Source: Dehalococcoidia bacterium
GTDB lineage: Bacteria; Chloroflexota; Dehalococcoidia; Tepidiformales; Tepidiformaceae
Assembly: GCA_009839725.1 (NCBI GenBank)
Contig: VXPF01000063.1
Span: forward strand, 1 to 35,933
DNA length: 35,933 bases
Reading direction: 5' to 3'
How positions within the stretch are numbered: position 1 is the stretch's first letter; each line of letters starts with the position of its first letter. A program made the translations under genes and the position numbers. Positions 14,528-23,071 of the stretch are shown piece after piece. Under the pieces are notes generated by a model that was not told where the DNA came from, made no database searches, and was given only the letters and a program-made list of their open reading frames with translations.

Positions 14528-15428
14528 CCTCCCACCGCACCAGGTTCGGCAAGCCGAACAGCAGCAAAGTGCCGCCTCTGGCGCCGTCGATGCCCGCATC
14601 GGGGAGACCTACCAGTGGTTGTTGGCCCCGACTCAATCGACACCGCAATCCGAGGTCGAGTGGCGCGCCATCCGGCTGACGGCTCAGGGCGGTCTCGCCG
14701 AGCGCGCCGCCAGACGCATGCGGAACGACGAACTGCTGATCGCCACGTTCGCTGGCACCCGCCTCCGCATGGAGCTGGATCGTGTCCCGCTCTGGCGCGA
14801 AGAACACGTCGAGGTCCGGCAGCTCCTGGACGACTTCGCGCGCTACCTCTACCTACCGAGGCTCAAGGAGCCGTCGGTGCTGCTTGACGCGATTCGCGAC
14901 GGTCTCGGCCTGATGACCTGGGCGCAGGACTCGTTCGCGTACGCAGACAGCTATGACGAGGGCGCCGGACGGTATCGAGGCGTCCACCATGGCCCACGCG
15001 GTCCCCTCACGGACAGCGACCCGGGCTTAGTCGTCCGCCCCGAAGTGGCCAGGAAGCAACTGGACGCCGAGGCGGTCGCTGCAACCGAGAGTGAAGGGGC
15101 GGAAACGACCTACCCACAGGGTGATGGCGAATACGTGGAGTTTCGAGAGGAGCCCACAACAGAACCACTCCCCGGCATCGAAGATCTGGTCCAGGCAAAG
15201 CGCTACCACGGCTCAGTACGGCTAGATCCGACACGCGTCGGCCGAGATGCCGGCAAGATCGCGGATGAGGTGATCGCGCACCTCGCCGGGCTTACTGGAG
15301 CAGATGTCAGGTTGACGCTCGAAATCGAGGCCGACATCCCCAACGGTGCACCGGAGCAGGTCGTGCGCGTTGTGACGGAGAACAGCAAGACCCTGAAGTT
15401 CGAGGACACCGGTTTCGAGAGCGAGTAG
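14187..15428 (+). pseudogene. C-terminal part of a DUF499 ATPase
   Basis: About 414 codons from YRHWKRLQSDLGNRGDFSGVHLFPSSEHDV to the stop at 15428. They contain the DUF499 hallmarks ETRLVVLSPDHPYSSRE, ILESRGNTPRLFRNTLAFLAPDE and YLAWSSILRD. Also seen are a middle segment YQWLLAPTQ and DELLIATFAGTRLRMELDRVPLW, then a C-terminal RLDPTRVGRDAGKIADEVIAHLAGLTGADVRLTLEIEADIPNG. DUF499 proteins are about 1000-1100 residues with an N-terminal P-loop domain and belong to antiphage islands with DUF1156 methylases. The ATPase half is missing and no DUF1156 gene is present. The 5' end is fused out of frame to a DUF4062 gene. Confidence 0.8.
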
Positions 15429-15722
15429 CGAGCTGGGTCGAGACTCAGGCAACGGCGGGAACAGTTCAAGTGCGGAGGGCTTCATGGGAACAGGCTTCGC
15501 GAGAAGTCAGGAAGGACGCAACGTGCCTCTCAAGGAGCAGAGCCTTGGGGAACTATGTGCCTAAGTGCCCAGCGGCTCCTCAGGGAACGAAGATCCCCGA
15601 GTGAGAACGACCGGCGAATCCACGGAGACCCCTGCCGACCAATGGTCGGTCGACAGAACCCTCACCAACGGCCTGGTTAATCTCATCGCGAAACGGCACC
15701 CTATCGTGGTACGCTAGCACGC
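15429..15722. promoter_or_regulatory. Intergenic region with inverted repeat and -10 box
   Basis: No gene is seen. A perfect inverted repeat CCGACC (15635-15640) / GGTCGG (15644-15649) lies about 75 bases upstream of the next start. TACGCT (15710-15715) ends 7 bases before the ATG at 15723, matching the leaderless pattern at 13388, 26560 and 27086. Confidence 0.35.
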
Positions 15723-15950
15723 ATGTTCTGCGTCAAAGTGGATCTCGAGAAGCGACTCGCCATCCTGCATCTCTGTCGTTGCCAGCATGTCCCGACCTTC
15801 GTTCGACACAACGCTGGAGCTCCGGCAGCCATGGACGCCATGCAGTTTTGGCTTCAGGGCTGCGCGACGAAAAGCGAGGCGGAGCGTCGGGTGAACGAAA
15901 CTCGGCGAAGCACACCTGTCAGCCTCGATACATGTTCGGACTGTATCTAG
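15723..15950 (+). CDS. Hypothetical Cys-containing 75-residue protein
   Basis: MFCVKVDLEKRLAILHLCRCQHVPTFVRHNAGAPAAMDAMQFWLQGCATKSEAERRVNETRRSTPVSLDTCSDCI. Six Cys and three His residues, in pairs such as CRC and CSDC, could bind a metal, but no known motif is met. Support is the TACGCT box at leaderless distance and the position directly before the next small gene. Low certainty. Confidence 0.35.
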   Translation: MFCVKVDLEKRLAILHLCRCQHVPTFVRHNAGAPAAMDAMQFWLQGCATKSEAERRVNETRRSTPVSLDTCSDCI

Positions 15951-15993
15951 GGACTCGGGTACTACGTCCGCAGCTCAGGCGGAGGAGACAGCG

Positions 15994-16221
15994 GTGAGCG
16001 AGACGACAAGCAGGTTCCCGCCCGGCTGGGACGAAGAGCGCGTGCGCCACGTCATTGAGCACTACGAAGGCCAGTCGGACGACGAGTTGGCGGCGGAGAT
16101 CGAGACCGCCTTCGAGGACAGGTCGCAAACCGTGATGGTCATCCCAAGCGATCTCGTTCCTGCTGTGAGGGCGCTCCTCTCTGAGTCCTCCGGTCCCACG
16201 CCGGCTTCCCCTACGCCCTGA
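15994..16221 (+). CDS. Small antitoxin-like protein
   Basis: 75 residues, GTG start with GGAGGAG 6 bases upstream. MSETTSRFPPGWDEERVRHVIEHYEGQSDDELAAEIETAFEDRSQTVMVIPSDLVPAVRALLSESSG. The PPGWDEERVRxVIxHYExQxxDE...AAFE...T.M.IPxxLVPAVRxLL pattern is widespread in small proteins that often sit beside toxin genes; I infer an antitoxin-like role. No toxin follows, because the element ends at 16498. It may be an orphan. Confidence 0.6.
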   Translation: MSETTSRFPPGWDEERVRHVIEHYEGQSDDELAAEIETAFEDRSQTVMVIPSDLVPAVRALLSESSGPTPASPTP

Positions 16222-16342
16222 TGAGGGGTGGCGCGCTCTGTCACCGGTCACCGCCGAAGAACGCTCGGCGGGCATTGCGATAGAAAGCTCCCAGCGTCCC
16301 ACGAAGGCGATAGCTCGGCTCAGCGATGCCACTTGCGGGGCG

Positions 16343-16380
16343 AACAAAACCCCGCCAGCCCCCAGAAAGGAGCGGCGGGG
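16343..16380 (-). terminator. Rho-independent terminator, minus strand
   Basis: Read on the minus strand, CCCCGCC (16380-16374), a 17-base loop, GGCGGGG (16356-16350) and then TTTTGTT (16349-16343). The middle arm could also pair with GCGGGG at 16335-16340 as an alternative fold. It would stop leftward transcription entering the element from the lipoprotein gene or beyond. Confidence 0.5.
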
Positions 16381-16476
16381 AAGATCATTGAGAGGATAGT
16401 CGGAGATCACCGAAGGCGCCTGTCTCAACGTCACAGAGCCACCGCCCACTGGAACGTTCGCACGACCGCGCCCGTT

Positions 16477-16498
16477 GGCCTACCACCTCTCTTGGTTC
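16477..16498 (+). repeat. 22-bp attachment core, right copy (attR)
   Basis: Exact same-orientation copy of 8644-8665 (starts GGCCTACC, ends CTTGGTTC). To its right lies the chromosomal-looking lipoprotein/sulfatase region; to its left lies accessory DNA. It marks the right end of the inserted element. Confidence 0.75.
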
Positions 16499-16646
16499 CG
16501 TCAGTTCCCTCCCGCAGATCATTGTGTCTGGGTCCCCCGTGGGTGTCACCGAGGTAGTCACGGGCCGCGCTCCAAAGGGGTGTCGAACAGTCGCCGGACC
16601 TTGCTACGCAGGCTCGGTGTCGCCCCTGGCCGAAGTCGATGTGCGC

Positions 16647-17513
16647 CTACTGCTGCTCGCGGGTGGCCTCAGCAGCGAGGGCATCGAACATGGCGTTCAC
16701 CCGGCCGAGCTCGCGCTCGCTGGCACACCCGGTGTCTCGCTCGATGACTTCGTACCCATGCCTGGTCTTGAGATTGCCGCTGTCGTCGCGCTCCTCCAGC
16801 CAGTACGTGAAGCTGCCGATCGTGAGCGTTGCTTCGGTGGCCTGATCAAAGAAGGTCACGGTGCCGTCCCACCACTGCCAGACGTCTCCCGGCGACCATT
16901 CGGCAGGGGGCGTGCCGACGCCGTCCGAGTTGGAGTCCCAGGGCCACGCAGTCAGCAATACCCCTTCAGGGATGACGAAGCGCGCCGCTGGCATGGGCTC
17001 ATATCCGTCGCGTCTGCGCACCTGCCATGCCGTACGGCCATCGCCCTTGGCGACCATGCCGTCGCCAAAGGTCGGTGGTCCGTCCCCGGCGTCCACCCAG
17101 GCGTATACCCAGCGCGACGCAACGGGGCCGCCATTTGCCAGCACGCCCCTTATCTCGAAGGGGTAGTACCCGGGCGCGAGCCCGGTGAGACGGTGGATGC
17201 GCACCCCACCACCGCCTGGAATCTCCACGAGGTCACCAGACTTCCTTTCCCGCTCCCACTCGTACCAGCTCTCGCCCTCGGCGAGGGGCTCCTGCGAGGT
17301 GCGGTACCACCACTGCTTCACCTCGGCGCCCTGCCATCGCCACGCCAGCATGAGCTCGCCGCGCTGCCCGTTTGCGACCACCCGCAGGTACACACCGTCG
17401 GTCGCTTCACAGCCCTCGGGCAAGGGGTGGAACTCACTGCTGCACGCGAGGGAAACCACGGCCACAGTCAGCACTCCGAGCACCACGGCGGGTCGCAGGA
17501 CGCTGTCGCTCAC
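16647..17513 (-). CDS. Lipoprotein with Fn3-like plus 'EGDG'-type module
   Basis: GTG start at 17513 chosen because it begins a lipoprotein signal: hydrophobic VLRPAVVLGVLTVAVVSLAC with lipobox LAC. The mature protein (about 265 residues) has a fibronectin-III-like part (VYLRVVANGQRGELMLAWRW ... IHRLTGLAPGYYPFEIRGVL). A second part follows, with MVAKGDGRTAWQVR, AARFVIPEGVLLTAW and FDALAAEA at the end. The same two-part module occurs twice in the LuxR-type membrane protein at 27098-28906. It carries no catalytic motif I can name and would sit on the outer face of the membrane. First gene beyond the mobile element; codon use is typical of its right-hand neighbours. Confidence 0.75.
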   Translation of the reverse strand: MSDSVLRPAVVLGVLTVAVVSLACSSEFHPLPEGCEATDGVYLRVVANGQRGELMLAWRWQGAEVKQWWYRTSQEPLAEGESWYEWERERKSGDLVEIPGGGGVRIHRLTGLAPGYYPFEIRGVLANGGPVASRWVYAWVDAGDGPPTFGDGMVAKGDGRTAWQVRRRDGYEPMPAARFVIPEGVLLTAWPWDSNSDGVGTPPAEWSPGDVWQWWDGTVTFFDQATEATLTIGSFTYWLEERDDSGNLKTRHGYEVIERDTGCASERELGRVNAMFDALAAEATREQQ

Positions 17514-17925
17514 CTCGGCGCCGACGTTTCTTGCCTGCTTCCGTGAGGCTTCAATACAAGACAAGGCCGTCGGTCGCTGCCGATCGATCGCGACCCCCGC
17601 TCCCGTCTCCGTTCTTGCACTCGGACCCTCCCGGTCAACCCGGCTGTTCGAAACTCGCGCCCGGGCCTGTTTCTCCACTCCGCTGCGACGACGAACAGGA
17701 TGCAGAGTACCCCGCCTCATGCCGAAGATGGGGGGGCGTTACAAATCATCACAAGAAGGAGAGCCAAAACTCACGTGACAGTAATGGCTGTGACGGCACA
17801 GTCCCGCGACTCTCCCGGTTCGTGGCTCGTCTCCCGCCCCGGTCGGCCCCTGCCGCTATACTGCGCCGACCCGTGGCGGGGACGCTCCGATAGCGCCGTC
17901 TCCGCCCTCCCCTGCGAGGTGAAGG
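17514..17925. promoter_or_regulatory. Divergent intergenic region; TATACT promoter of the sulfatase
   Basis: 412 bases without a supported gene between the leftward lipoprotein and the rightward sulfatase. TATACT (17857-17862) is a good -10 box giving a start near 17870 and a leader of about 55 bases; no clear -35 box. GAGGTGAAGG just before 17926 is the ribosome-binding site. Confidence 0.4.
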
Positions 17926-20175
17926 ATGAGCAGCGAACCGTATTTCCAGGGCCACATCGGCCGCTACACGAGCGAGTCGACCCCCTGGTGGCCCGATCCC
18001 CCCACGCCGGCCCCCGGAAGCCCCAACGTTGTCTTCGTCATGCTCGACGACGTCGGCTTCGCCCACCTCGGCTGTTACGGCTCCTCCATCGATACCCCCA
18101 ACATGGATCGCCTCGCGGCCAACGGGATCCGCTACCGCAACTTCCACACCACCACCATCTGCTCCCCCTCCCGCGCTTGCCTGCTGACGGGACGGAATCA
18201 CCACTCCGTCGGTATGCGAACCATCTCCAACTACGACACGGGTTTCCCCAGCGCCCGAGGCGCCATCTCTCCCAGCGCCGCCACCATCGCCCAGATGCTC
18301 CAGCAGACGGGCTACAACACGGCCGCCTTCGGCAAGTGGCACCTTGCCCCCATGGCCGACGGTTCGGCCGTCGGGCCCTTCCACGGGTGGCCCCTCGGCA
18401 AGGGCTTCGAGCGCTACTACGGCTTCCTCGACGCGCTCACCGACCAGTTCGCCCCCGAGCTCATCCTCGATAACCGCCACATCCCCTCACCCTCGGACCC
18501 GAGCTACCACCTGAGCGAGGCCATCGTCGACGAGGCCATCGAGTTCGTTCGCGACCAGACCTCCCTCTCGACCAGCCCCTTCTTCCTCTACGTCGCCTTT
18601 GGCGCCTGCCACTCCCCCCACCAGGCCCCACAGGAATACCTCGATAAGTACCGCGGCAAGTTCGACCAGGGCTGGGACGCCACGCGCGAGGCCTGGTTCC
18701 AGCGCCAGCTGGAGCTCGGCATCGTCCCCGAGGGAACGCAGCTCGCCCCCCGCAACAACGGCGTCCCCGCCTGGGACGAGCTTTCCGAGGACGAGAAGGC
18801 CGTGCGCGCCCGTCTGCAGGAAGCGTTCGCCGCCATGCTCGACCACATGGATCACCAGATCGGACGCCTCGCCGACTACCTGGAGGAGACCGGCGAGCTC
18901 GACAACACCCTCTTCGTCGTCGTTTCCGACAACGGCGCGAGCCAGGAGGGCGGTCCCCTCGGGGTCGTCAACGAGGGCCGCTTCTACAACCAGCTTCCGG
19001 CGAGCGAGGAGTACAACCAGGCCAACATCGACGAGATCGGCGGCCCTGCCTCCCACACCAACTACCCCTGGGGCTGGGCGCAGGTGGGGAATACGCCCCT
19101 CAAGCGCTACAAGCAGAACACCCATGGGGGCGGCATCCGCGACCCGCTCATCATCCACTGGCCGGACCGCATCAAGGACGCCGGCTCGATCCGCCCGCAG
19201 TTCCACCACATTTCGGACATCGTGCCCACGGTCCTTGAGGTGCTGGGAGTGGAAGCGCCCGAGACCTACCAGGGCGTTCCCCAGCTCCCCATCCACGGCA
19301 CGAGCATGCTCTACACGTTCGACTCCAGCGAGGAGCCCACGCGTAAGCGCAACCAGCACTTCGAGATGTTCGGCCACCGCGGCATCTGGCACGACGGCTG
19401 GAAGGCGGTCACCTTCCACGCCCCGGGCGGCTCCTTCGAGGACGACCAGTGGGAGCTGTACCACCTCGACGAGGACTTCTCCGAGTGCAACGACCTCGCC
19501 GAGTCGGAGCCCGCGAAGCTCCAGGAGATGATCGAGCACTGGTGGATCGAAGCCGCCAAATACGACGTCCTGCCCCTCGAGGACGGGCTCCGAGGCGCCC
19601 GCGGGACGCCGCCCAAGAAGGGCTCGCCCCAGGACCGCACCAGCTTCGTCTATCGCCAGGGCATGGCCCATACCCCCACGAACGCCGCTGCCGACGTCCG
19701 CAACCGCGACTACACCATCACCGTCGAGCTCGCGCGGGAAAGCGAGGCGCAGGAGGGCGTGCTCATCGCCCACGGCGGGATCACCGGCGGGTACTCCCTC
19801 TTCATCAAGGACAACCGCCTCGTGCACGAGTACAGCTACGTAGGCGAGCGCTACCGCATCGTCTCCGATGCGCCCGTACCCGTCGGCGCGTCAGTCGTCA
19901 CGTTCGAGTTCACGAAGACGGACGAGCTGGCGGGAACGGCCATCCTCACGATGAACGGTCGCCAGGTTGGAAGCGGGGACCTTCCCGCCACCCTCGGCGG
20001 CATGTTCGCCATCGAGGGGCTCGACGTCGGGCAGGACCTCTACACGGCCGTCAGCGAGGACTACGAGGTGCCCTTCGCCTTCTCCGGCTCGATCGCCGAG
20101 GTGCGCCTCGAGCTTGGGAGCAACCAGGTGCTCGACCGCGAGGCCGAGCTGCGCGGCCGCATCATCGCCGAGTAG
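17926..20175 (+). CDS. Arylsulfatase with C-terminal beta-sandwich domain
   Basis: 749 residues. Sulfatase family: metal-binding VVFVMLDDVGF (DD at about 41-42), formylglycine site CSPSRACLLTGRNHH with Cys79, FGKWHL, VVSDNGASQEGG and K/H residues in PLKRYKQNTHGGGIRDPLI. It hydrolyses sulfate esters once Cys79 is oxidised to formylglycine. Residues ~605-745 form an extra domain resembling concanavalin/LamG-like sandwiches (VLIAHGGITGGYSLFIKDNRLVHEYSYVGERYRIVSD...), known in PAS-type sulfatases. No signal peptide is visible, so it is probably cytoplasmic. It ends 9 bases from the stop of the convergent formylglycine-generating enzyme at 20185, its likely activator. Confidence 0.93.
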   Translation: MSSEPYFQGHIGRYTSESTPWWPDPPTPAPGSPNVVFVMLDDVGFAHLGCYGSSIDTPNMDRLAANGIRYRNFHTTTICSPSRACLLTGRNHHSVGMRTISNYDTGFPSARGAISPSAATIAQMLQQTGYNTAAFGKWHLAPMADGSAVGPFHGWPLGKGFERYYGFLDALTDQFAPELILDNRHIPSPSDPSYHLSEAIVDEAIEFVRDQTSLSTSPFFLYVAFGACHSPHQAPQEYLDKYRGKFDQGWDATREAWFQRQLELGIVPEGTQLAPRNNGVPAWDELSEDEKAVRARLQEAFAAMLDHMDHQIGRLADYLEETGELDNTLFVVVSDNGASQEGGPLGVVNEGRFYNQLPASEEYNQANIDEIGGPASHTNYPWGWAQVGNTPLKRYKQNTHGGGIRDPLIIHWPDRIKDAGSIRPQFHHISDIVPTVLEVLGVEAPETYQGVPQLPIHGTSMLYTFDSSEEPTRKRNQHFEMFGHRGIWHDGWKAVTFHAPGGSFEDDQWELYHLDEDFSECNDLAESEPAKLQEMIEHWWIEAAKYDVLPLEDGLRGARGTPPKKGSPQDRTSFVYRQGMAHTPTNAAADVRNRDYTITVELARESEAQEGVLIAHGGITGGYSLFIKDNRLVHEYSYVGERYRIVSDAPVPVGASVVTFEFTKTDELAGTAILTMNGRQVGSGDLPATLGGMFAIEGLDVGQDLYTAVSEDYEVPFAFSGSIAEVRLELGSNQVLDREAELRGRIIAE

Positions 20176-20184
20176 CGGGGCGGC

Positions 20185-21195
20185 CTACAGGTCGCGCGCG
20201 CAGCGGAAGCCTGAGTTGGCGGTCGATGAGTCGGGCGTGTTGCCCGTGCGCGCCGCCACCCGGTACCGGTTGCAGTACGACGCGTGGCAGAGGAACGACC
20301 CGCCACGCTGGACCCGGTGCGAACCCATCGGCGGGCCCGTGGGGTTGTCGCGCGTCCCCTCCGTCTCCTCCCGGTGGTAGTCCGGGCTGAACCAGTCCGC
20401 CGTCCACTCCCAGACGTTTCCCGACGTGTTGTAGAGGCCGTAGCCGTTCGGCTCGAAGCTCGCAGCTGGGGCCGTCCCCGTGAAACCGTCCGCCCCGGTG
20501 TCGAAGTCCGGGAATGTGCCCTGCCAGATGTTGCACCGGTGCTCGCCGTCCGGCTCTAGCTCGTCGCCCCAGGGGTAGACCGCCTGCTCCAGCCCACCTC
20601 TCGCTGCATACTCCCACTCCGCCTCCGTGGGCAGCCGTGCCCCCGCCCATTCGCAGTAGGCCTGCGCGTCGTTCCAGGAGACGTGCACCACCGGGTGCTC
20701 CTCCCGCCCGCGGAGATCGCGGCCCGGTCCCTCCGGCAGGTCCCACCGAGCGCCCGGCACGGCGATCCACCAGGGCGCCTGCACCACCGCGTTGGTCTTC
20801 TCCAGCCGTCGCGCCATCTGCCGCGAGAGGTGCCGCCGGAACACGAACGACCAGCCGAAGCGCTCCGCTTCCGTCTCGTAGCCGGTCGCCTCGATGAATG
20901 CCGCAAACTGCGCGTTGGTGACGGCGTGCGCGTCGACGGCGAACGGCCTGAGCGTGACTTCCCGAACCGGCCCCTCGCCGTCGTGATCGGGCTGGCCGTT
21001 GGGGGGCGCGCCCATCAGGAACGTGCCCCCCGGCAGCTCGATTGCCTCGCCGGAAGCCCCGTTCGATGGACCCGCAAGCTTCCGCAGGGGGGTGGGGTCG
21101 GTTCGCCCCGGTGCTGCCGGCTCCGAGTCGGACCGCGACGGCGCCCACGACGTGGCACTGGGCGTGCAGCAGGCGTCGTCGGGTTCGTGTGTCAC
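20185..21195 (-). CDS. Formylglycine-generating enzyme
   Basis: 336 residues from the GTG at 21195, chosen because GGAGGG lies 5 bases upstream and DDACCTP at the start is typical; an ATG at 21213 is the alternative. FGE/SUMF1 domain: [82 protein letters not shown]. The active-site pair Cys303/Cys308 is in [15 protein letters not shown], and the protein ends SGFRCARDL. Using O2 and copper it oxidises the Cys of the CxPxR motif in sulfatases to formylglycine. Two substrates are adjacent: Cys79 of the sulfatase at 17926 and Cys55 of the one at 24960. Divergent from the ABC importer genes. Confidence 0.94.
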   Translation of the reverse strand: MTHEPDDACCTPSATSWAPSRSDSEPAAPGRTDPTPLRKLAGPSNGASGEAIELPGGTFLMGAPPNGQPDHDGEGPVREVTLRPFAVDAHAVTNAQFAAFIEATGYETEAERFGWSFVFRRHLSRQMARRLEKTNAVVQAPWWIAVPGARWDLPEGPGRDLRGREEHPVVHVSWNDAQAYCEWAGARLPTEAEWEYAARGGLEQAVYPWGDELEPDGEHRCNIWQGTFPDFDTGADGFTGTAPAASFEPNGYGLYNTSGNVWEWTADWFSPDYHREETEGTRDNPTGPPMGSHRVQRGGSFLCHASYCNRYRVAARTGNTPDSSTANSGFRCARDL

Positions 21196-21221
21196 GCAGC
21201 CCTCCGCGGGCATACCGAGAC

Positions 21222-21258
21222 TTGCCCCGGTAGCACTTGCGGCGGGTAGAATCCCGCC
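21222..21258 (+). promoter_or_regulatory. Promoter of the ABC importer operon with overlapping operator
   Basis: TTGCCC (21222-21227) and TAGAAT (21247-21252) are spaced by 19 bases. The -10 box is exactly the loop of a perfect inverted repeat GGCGGG (21241-21246) / CCCGCC (21253-21258), an arrangement suited to repression. The leader to the ATG at 21347 is about 85 bases. Confidence 0.45.
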
Positions 21259-21346
21259 ACCTGATGCTGCGCGTCAAGGACGGGCCGGGTTCCCCGCCCG
21301 TACGCCTTCCGAATCTCGCCGGCATCAACCGGGAGGGATACGACCC

Positions 21347-23068
21347 ATGAGTTACCTGAAGGATCGACGAGTAAGCCGCCGGGCCCTGCTGGCCGGCAGC
21401 GGCGCTGCCGCCGCCGGCCTCGGAGCAGCAGCACTGGTGGGCTGCGGCGACGACGACGACGAGGCCCCTGAGCCGGCTGCAACCCAGGCTCCAGCGGCCA
21501 CCGAAGCGGCGGACACAGGCGCAGGCGAGACCGCCACCGAGGCTGCCGCCACCGAAGCCGCCGCCACCGAGGCCGCCGCGACTGAAGCCGCCGCCACCGA
21601 AGCGCCCGCCCCCGAGGGCGGCCCCCAAACCGGCGGAACCCTGCGCGGCTCCGCCCCGACGTTCATCTGGAACACGGGCTTCCCCTACTCCTTCACCTGG
21701 GAGAACGAGCCCTACTTCTCGGTTCTCGAGCCGCTCGTCCGCTACCGCGACAGTCTCGATCCGTTCCCCGTTCTCGCGGACCGCTTCGAGTACAACGACG
21801 ACCGCAGCAAGCTGACCGTCACCCTCAAGCCGGACCTGGAGTTCCACGACGGCTCGCCGGTCACGACCGACGACGTGTTCCACGGCATCGAGGTCATGCT
21901 CGACCCGGAGCCCTGGGGCATTACGGGGCGTTTCCAGATCAGCTCGTTCGCAACCGCTCTCACGCGCTTCGAGGCGATCGACTCGCGCACGATGGAGTTC
22001 GAGTTCGACAAGCCCCGTCCCAACATGACCGACTTCTTCGCCCAGCTCCTCGTCACCAAGAAGGACACCTACCGCGAGCTGCAGGAGGGCAAGAACATCC
22101 AGGGCACCGGCCCCTTCTCCTTTGAGCAGTGGACGCCGGATGTCGGCGCCAGCTTCGTGGCCAACCGCAACTGGCACCAGAGCGCTGTCGAGGGCGGTCC
22201 CTACGTGGACCGCATCGAGCTCCAGAACTTCCCCGACGCGGAGGCGCTGGGCCTCGCCCTCGAAGCGGGCGACATCGACTGGTCGCTCGGCGTGGCGCCC
22301 TCCATCGCGAGGCGCACGGGCCAGGGCTTCCTAGCTCCCAAGGCCGGCATCGTCTACGTGGGCTGTGTGACCAATAGCCCCAAGCTGGTGGACCCCCGCG
22401 TTCGCCAGGCCCTCCTCTACGCCATCGATCGGCGGCGCATGACGGAGGAGCTGCGCGAGGGCTTCGGCGACCTCACGGCCCAGCCGTGGCCGAGCTCCTC
22501 GCCCGCCTTCGACCCCGCCCTCGAGAGCGAGCTCTACGAGCCCGACCGCTCCCGCGCCCTCCTCGAGGAAGCGGGCTGGTCCCAGGACTCGCCCTTGATG
22601 ATCGAGCCGATCCCGGGCACGGAAGTGACCGCCGAGATTCTGAAAAGCAACTTCGCCGACATCGGCGTCGATGTTGAGATCGTCACCCAGGAGATCGGCG
22701 TCTGGGTGGGCAAGCTGCGGCAGCGCGGATTCGTCGACCTGTGGGTCGCCCCCCACAAGTTCTCGAACCTCTCGCCGCTCACCACCATGCAGCAGACCTT
22801 CCCCTACCGCCTGGGGAACCCCAGCTACTACGAGACGGAGACGTACCTCGACATCATCGCCAACCTCGAGCAGCTTGACCCGCTCGGTGAGGAGGCGAGG
22901 GAACAGTACGCCCGTTTCAACCGGATGTGGCTCGAAGACCCATGGCTCCTGCCCGTCCACACCAACCAGCGAATCGAGGTTGCAAACGCCAATGTGAAGG
23001 GCTACGACGAGCACTTCGTCACGATCTTCGAGCAGCCGAACCTGGCGAAGGTCTGGCTCGAGGCGTAA
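21347..23068 (+). CDS. ABC importer family-5 substrate-binding lipoprotein (Tat-type)
   Basis: 573 residues. ATG at 21347 follows GGGAGGGATACGACCC. Twin-arginine motif RRVSRRALLAG, then a hydrophobic stretch and lipobox LVGC, so export by Tat and lipid anchoring are likely. A linker of repeated ATEAA units follows, then an SBP_bac_5 domain: GGTLRGSAPTFIW, LVRYRDSLDPFPVLADRFEYNDDRSKLTVTLKPDLEFHDGSPVTTDDV, GTGPFSFEQW, VRQALLYAIDRRRM. The family binds peptides, nickel or other small ligands. Since two sulfatases and their activator flank this operon, a sulfated or sulfatase-derived ligand is plausible (inference). First gene of an operon with the two permeases. Confidence 0.92.
   Translation: MSYLKDRRVSRRALLAGSGAAAAGLGAAALVGCGDDDDEAPEPAATQAPAATEAADTGAGETATEAAATEAAATEAAATEAAATEAPAPEGGPQTGGTLRGSAPTFIWNTGFPYSFTWENEPYFSVLEPLVRYRDSLDPFPVLADRFEYNDDRSKLTVTLKPDLEFHDGSPVTTDDVFHGIEVMLDPEPWGITGRFQISSFATALTRFEAIDSRTMEFEFDKPRPNMTDFFAQLLVTKKDTYRELQEGKNIQGTGPFSFEQWTPDVGASFVANRNWHQSAVEGGPYVDRIELQNFPDAEALGLALEAGDIDWSLGVAPSIARRTGQGFLAPKAGIVYVGCVTNSPKLVDPRVRQALLYAIDRRRMTEELREGFGDLTAQPWPSSSPAFDPALESELYEPDRSRALLEEAGWSQDSPLMIEPIPGTEVTAEILKSNFADIGVDVEIVTQEIGVWVGKLRQRGFVDLWVAPHKFSNLSPLTTMQQTFPYRLGNPSYYETETYLDIIANLEQLDPLGEEAREQYARFNRMWLEDPWLLPVHTNQRIEVANANVKGYDEHFVTIFEQPNLAKVWLEA
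21531..21602 (+). repeat. 12-bp tandem repeats encoding the ATEAA linker
   Basis: About six imperfect copies of GCCGCCACCGAA/G encode the Ala-Thr-Glu-Ala linker behind the lipid anchor of the binding protein. The length of this linker may vary between strains by replication slippage. Confidence 0.6.
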
Positions 23069-23071
23069 CTC

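Larger units (their letters stand above)
8644..16498. mobile_element. Integrative element bounded by 22-bp repeats, degraded
   Basis: About 7.85 kb between exact 22-bp direct repeats. The left end carries the element's own, now truncated, serine recombinase. Inside are a truncated TraD/VirD4-like ATPase, a coiled-coil HTH protein, a duplicated small protein, remnants of DUF4062 and DUF499 genes and a small antitoxin-like gene. At least two internal deletions (about 9326 and about 14190) have removed catalytic parts, so the element is a relic. The first recombinase (7087-8745) lies just outside and ends in the left repeat, which suggests a second element stacked at the same site. Boundaries follow from the repeats; the element family is not known to me. 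Confidence 0.7.
16222..16646. other. Element end and intergenic region
   Basis: No gene is supported. The stretch contains a minus-strand terminator (16343-16380), the right 22-bp attachment core (16477-16498) and unassigned sequence up to the stop codon of the lipoprotein gene at 16647. Confidence 0.5.

Noticed and set aside
20999-21346. Upstream extension of the substrate-binding protein frame
   Set aside because: The extension overlaps the formylglycine-generating enzyme and its promoter region; the Tat/lipoprotein signal and GGGAGGG site fix the start at 21347.
21531-21602. Tandem 12-bp repeats considered as a possible CRISPR or iteron array
   Set aside because: They are in frame, imperfect and without spacers; they encode a lipoprotein linker.
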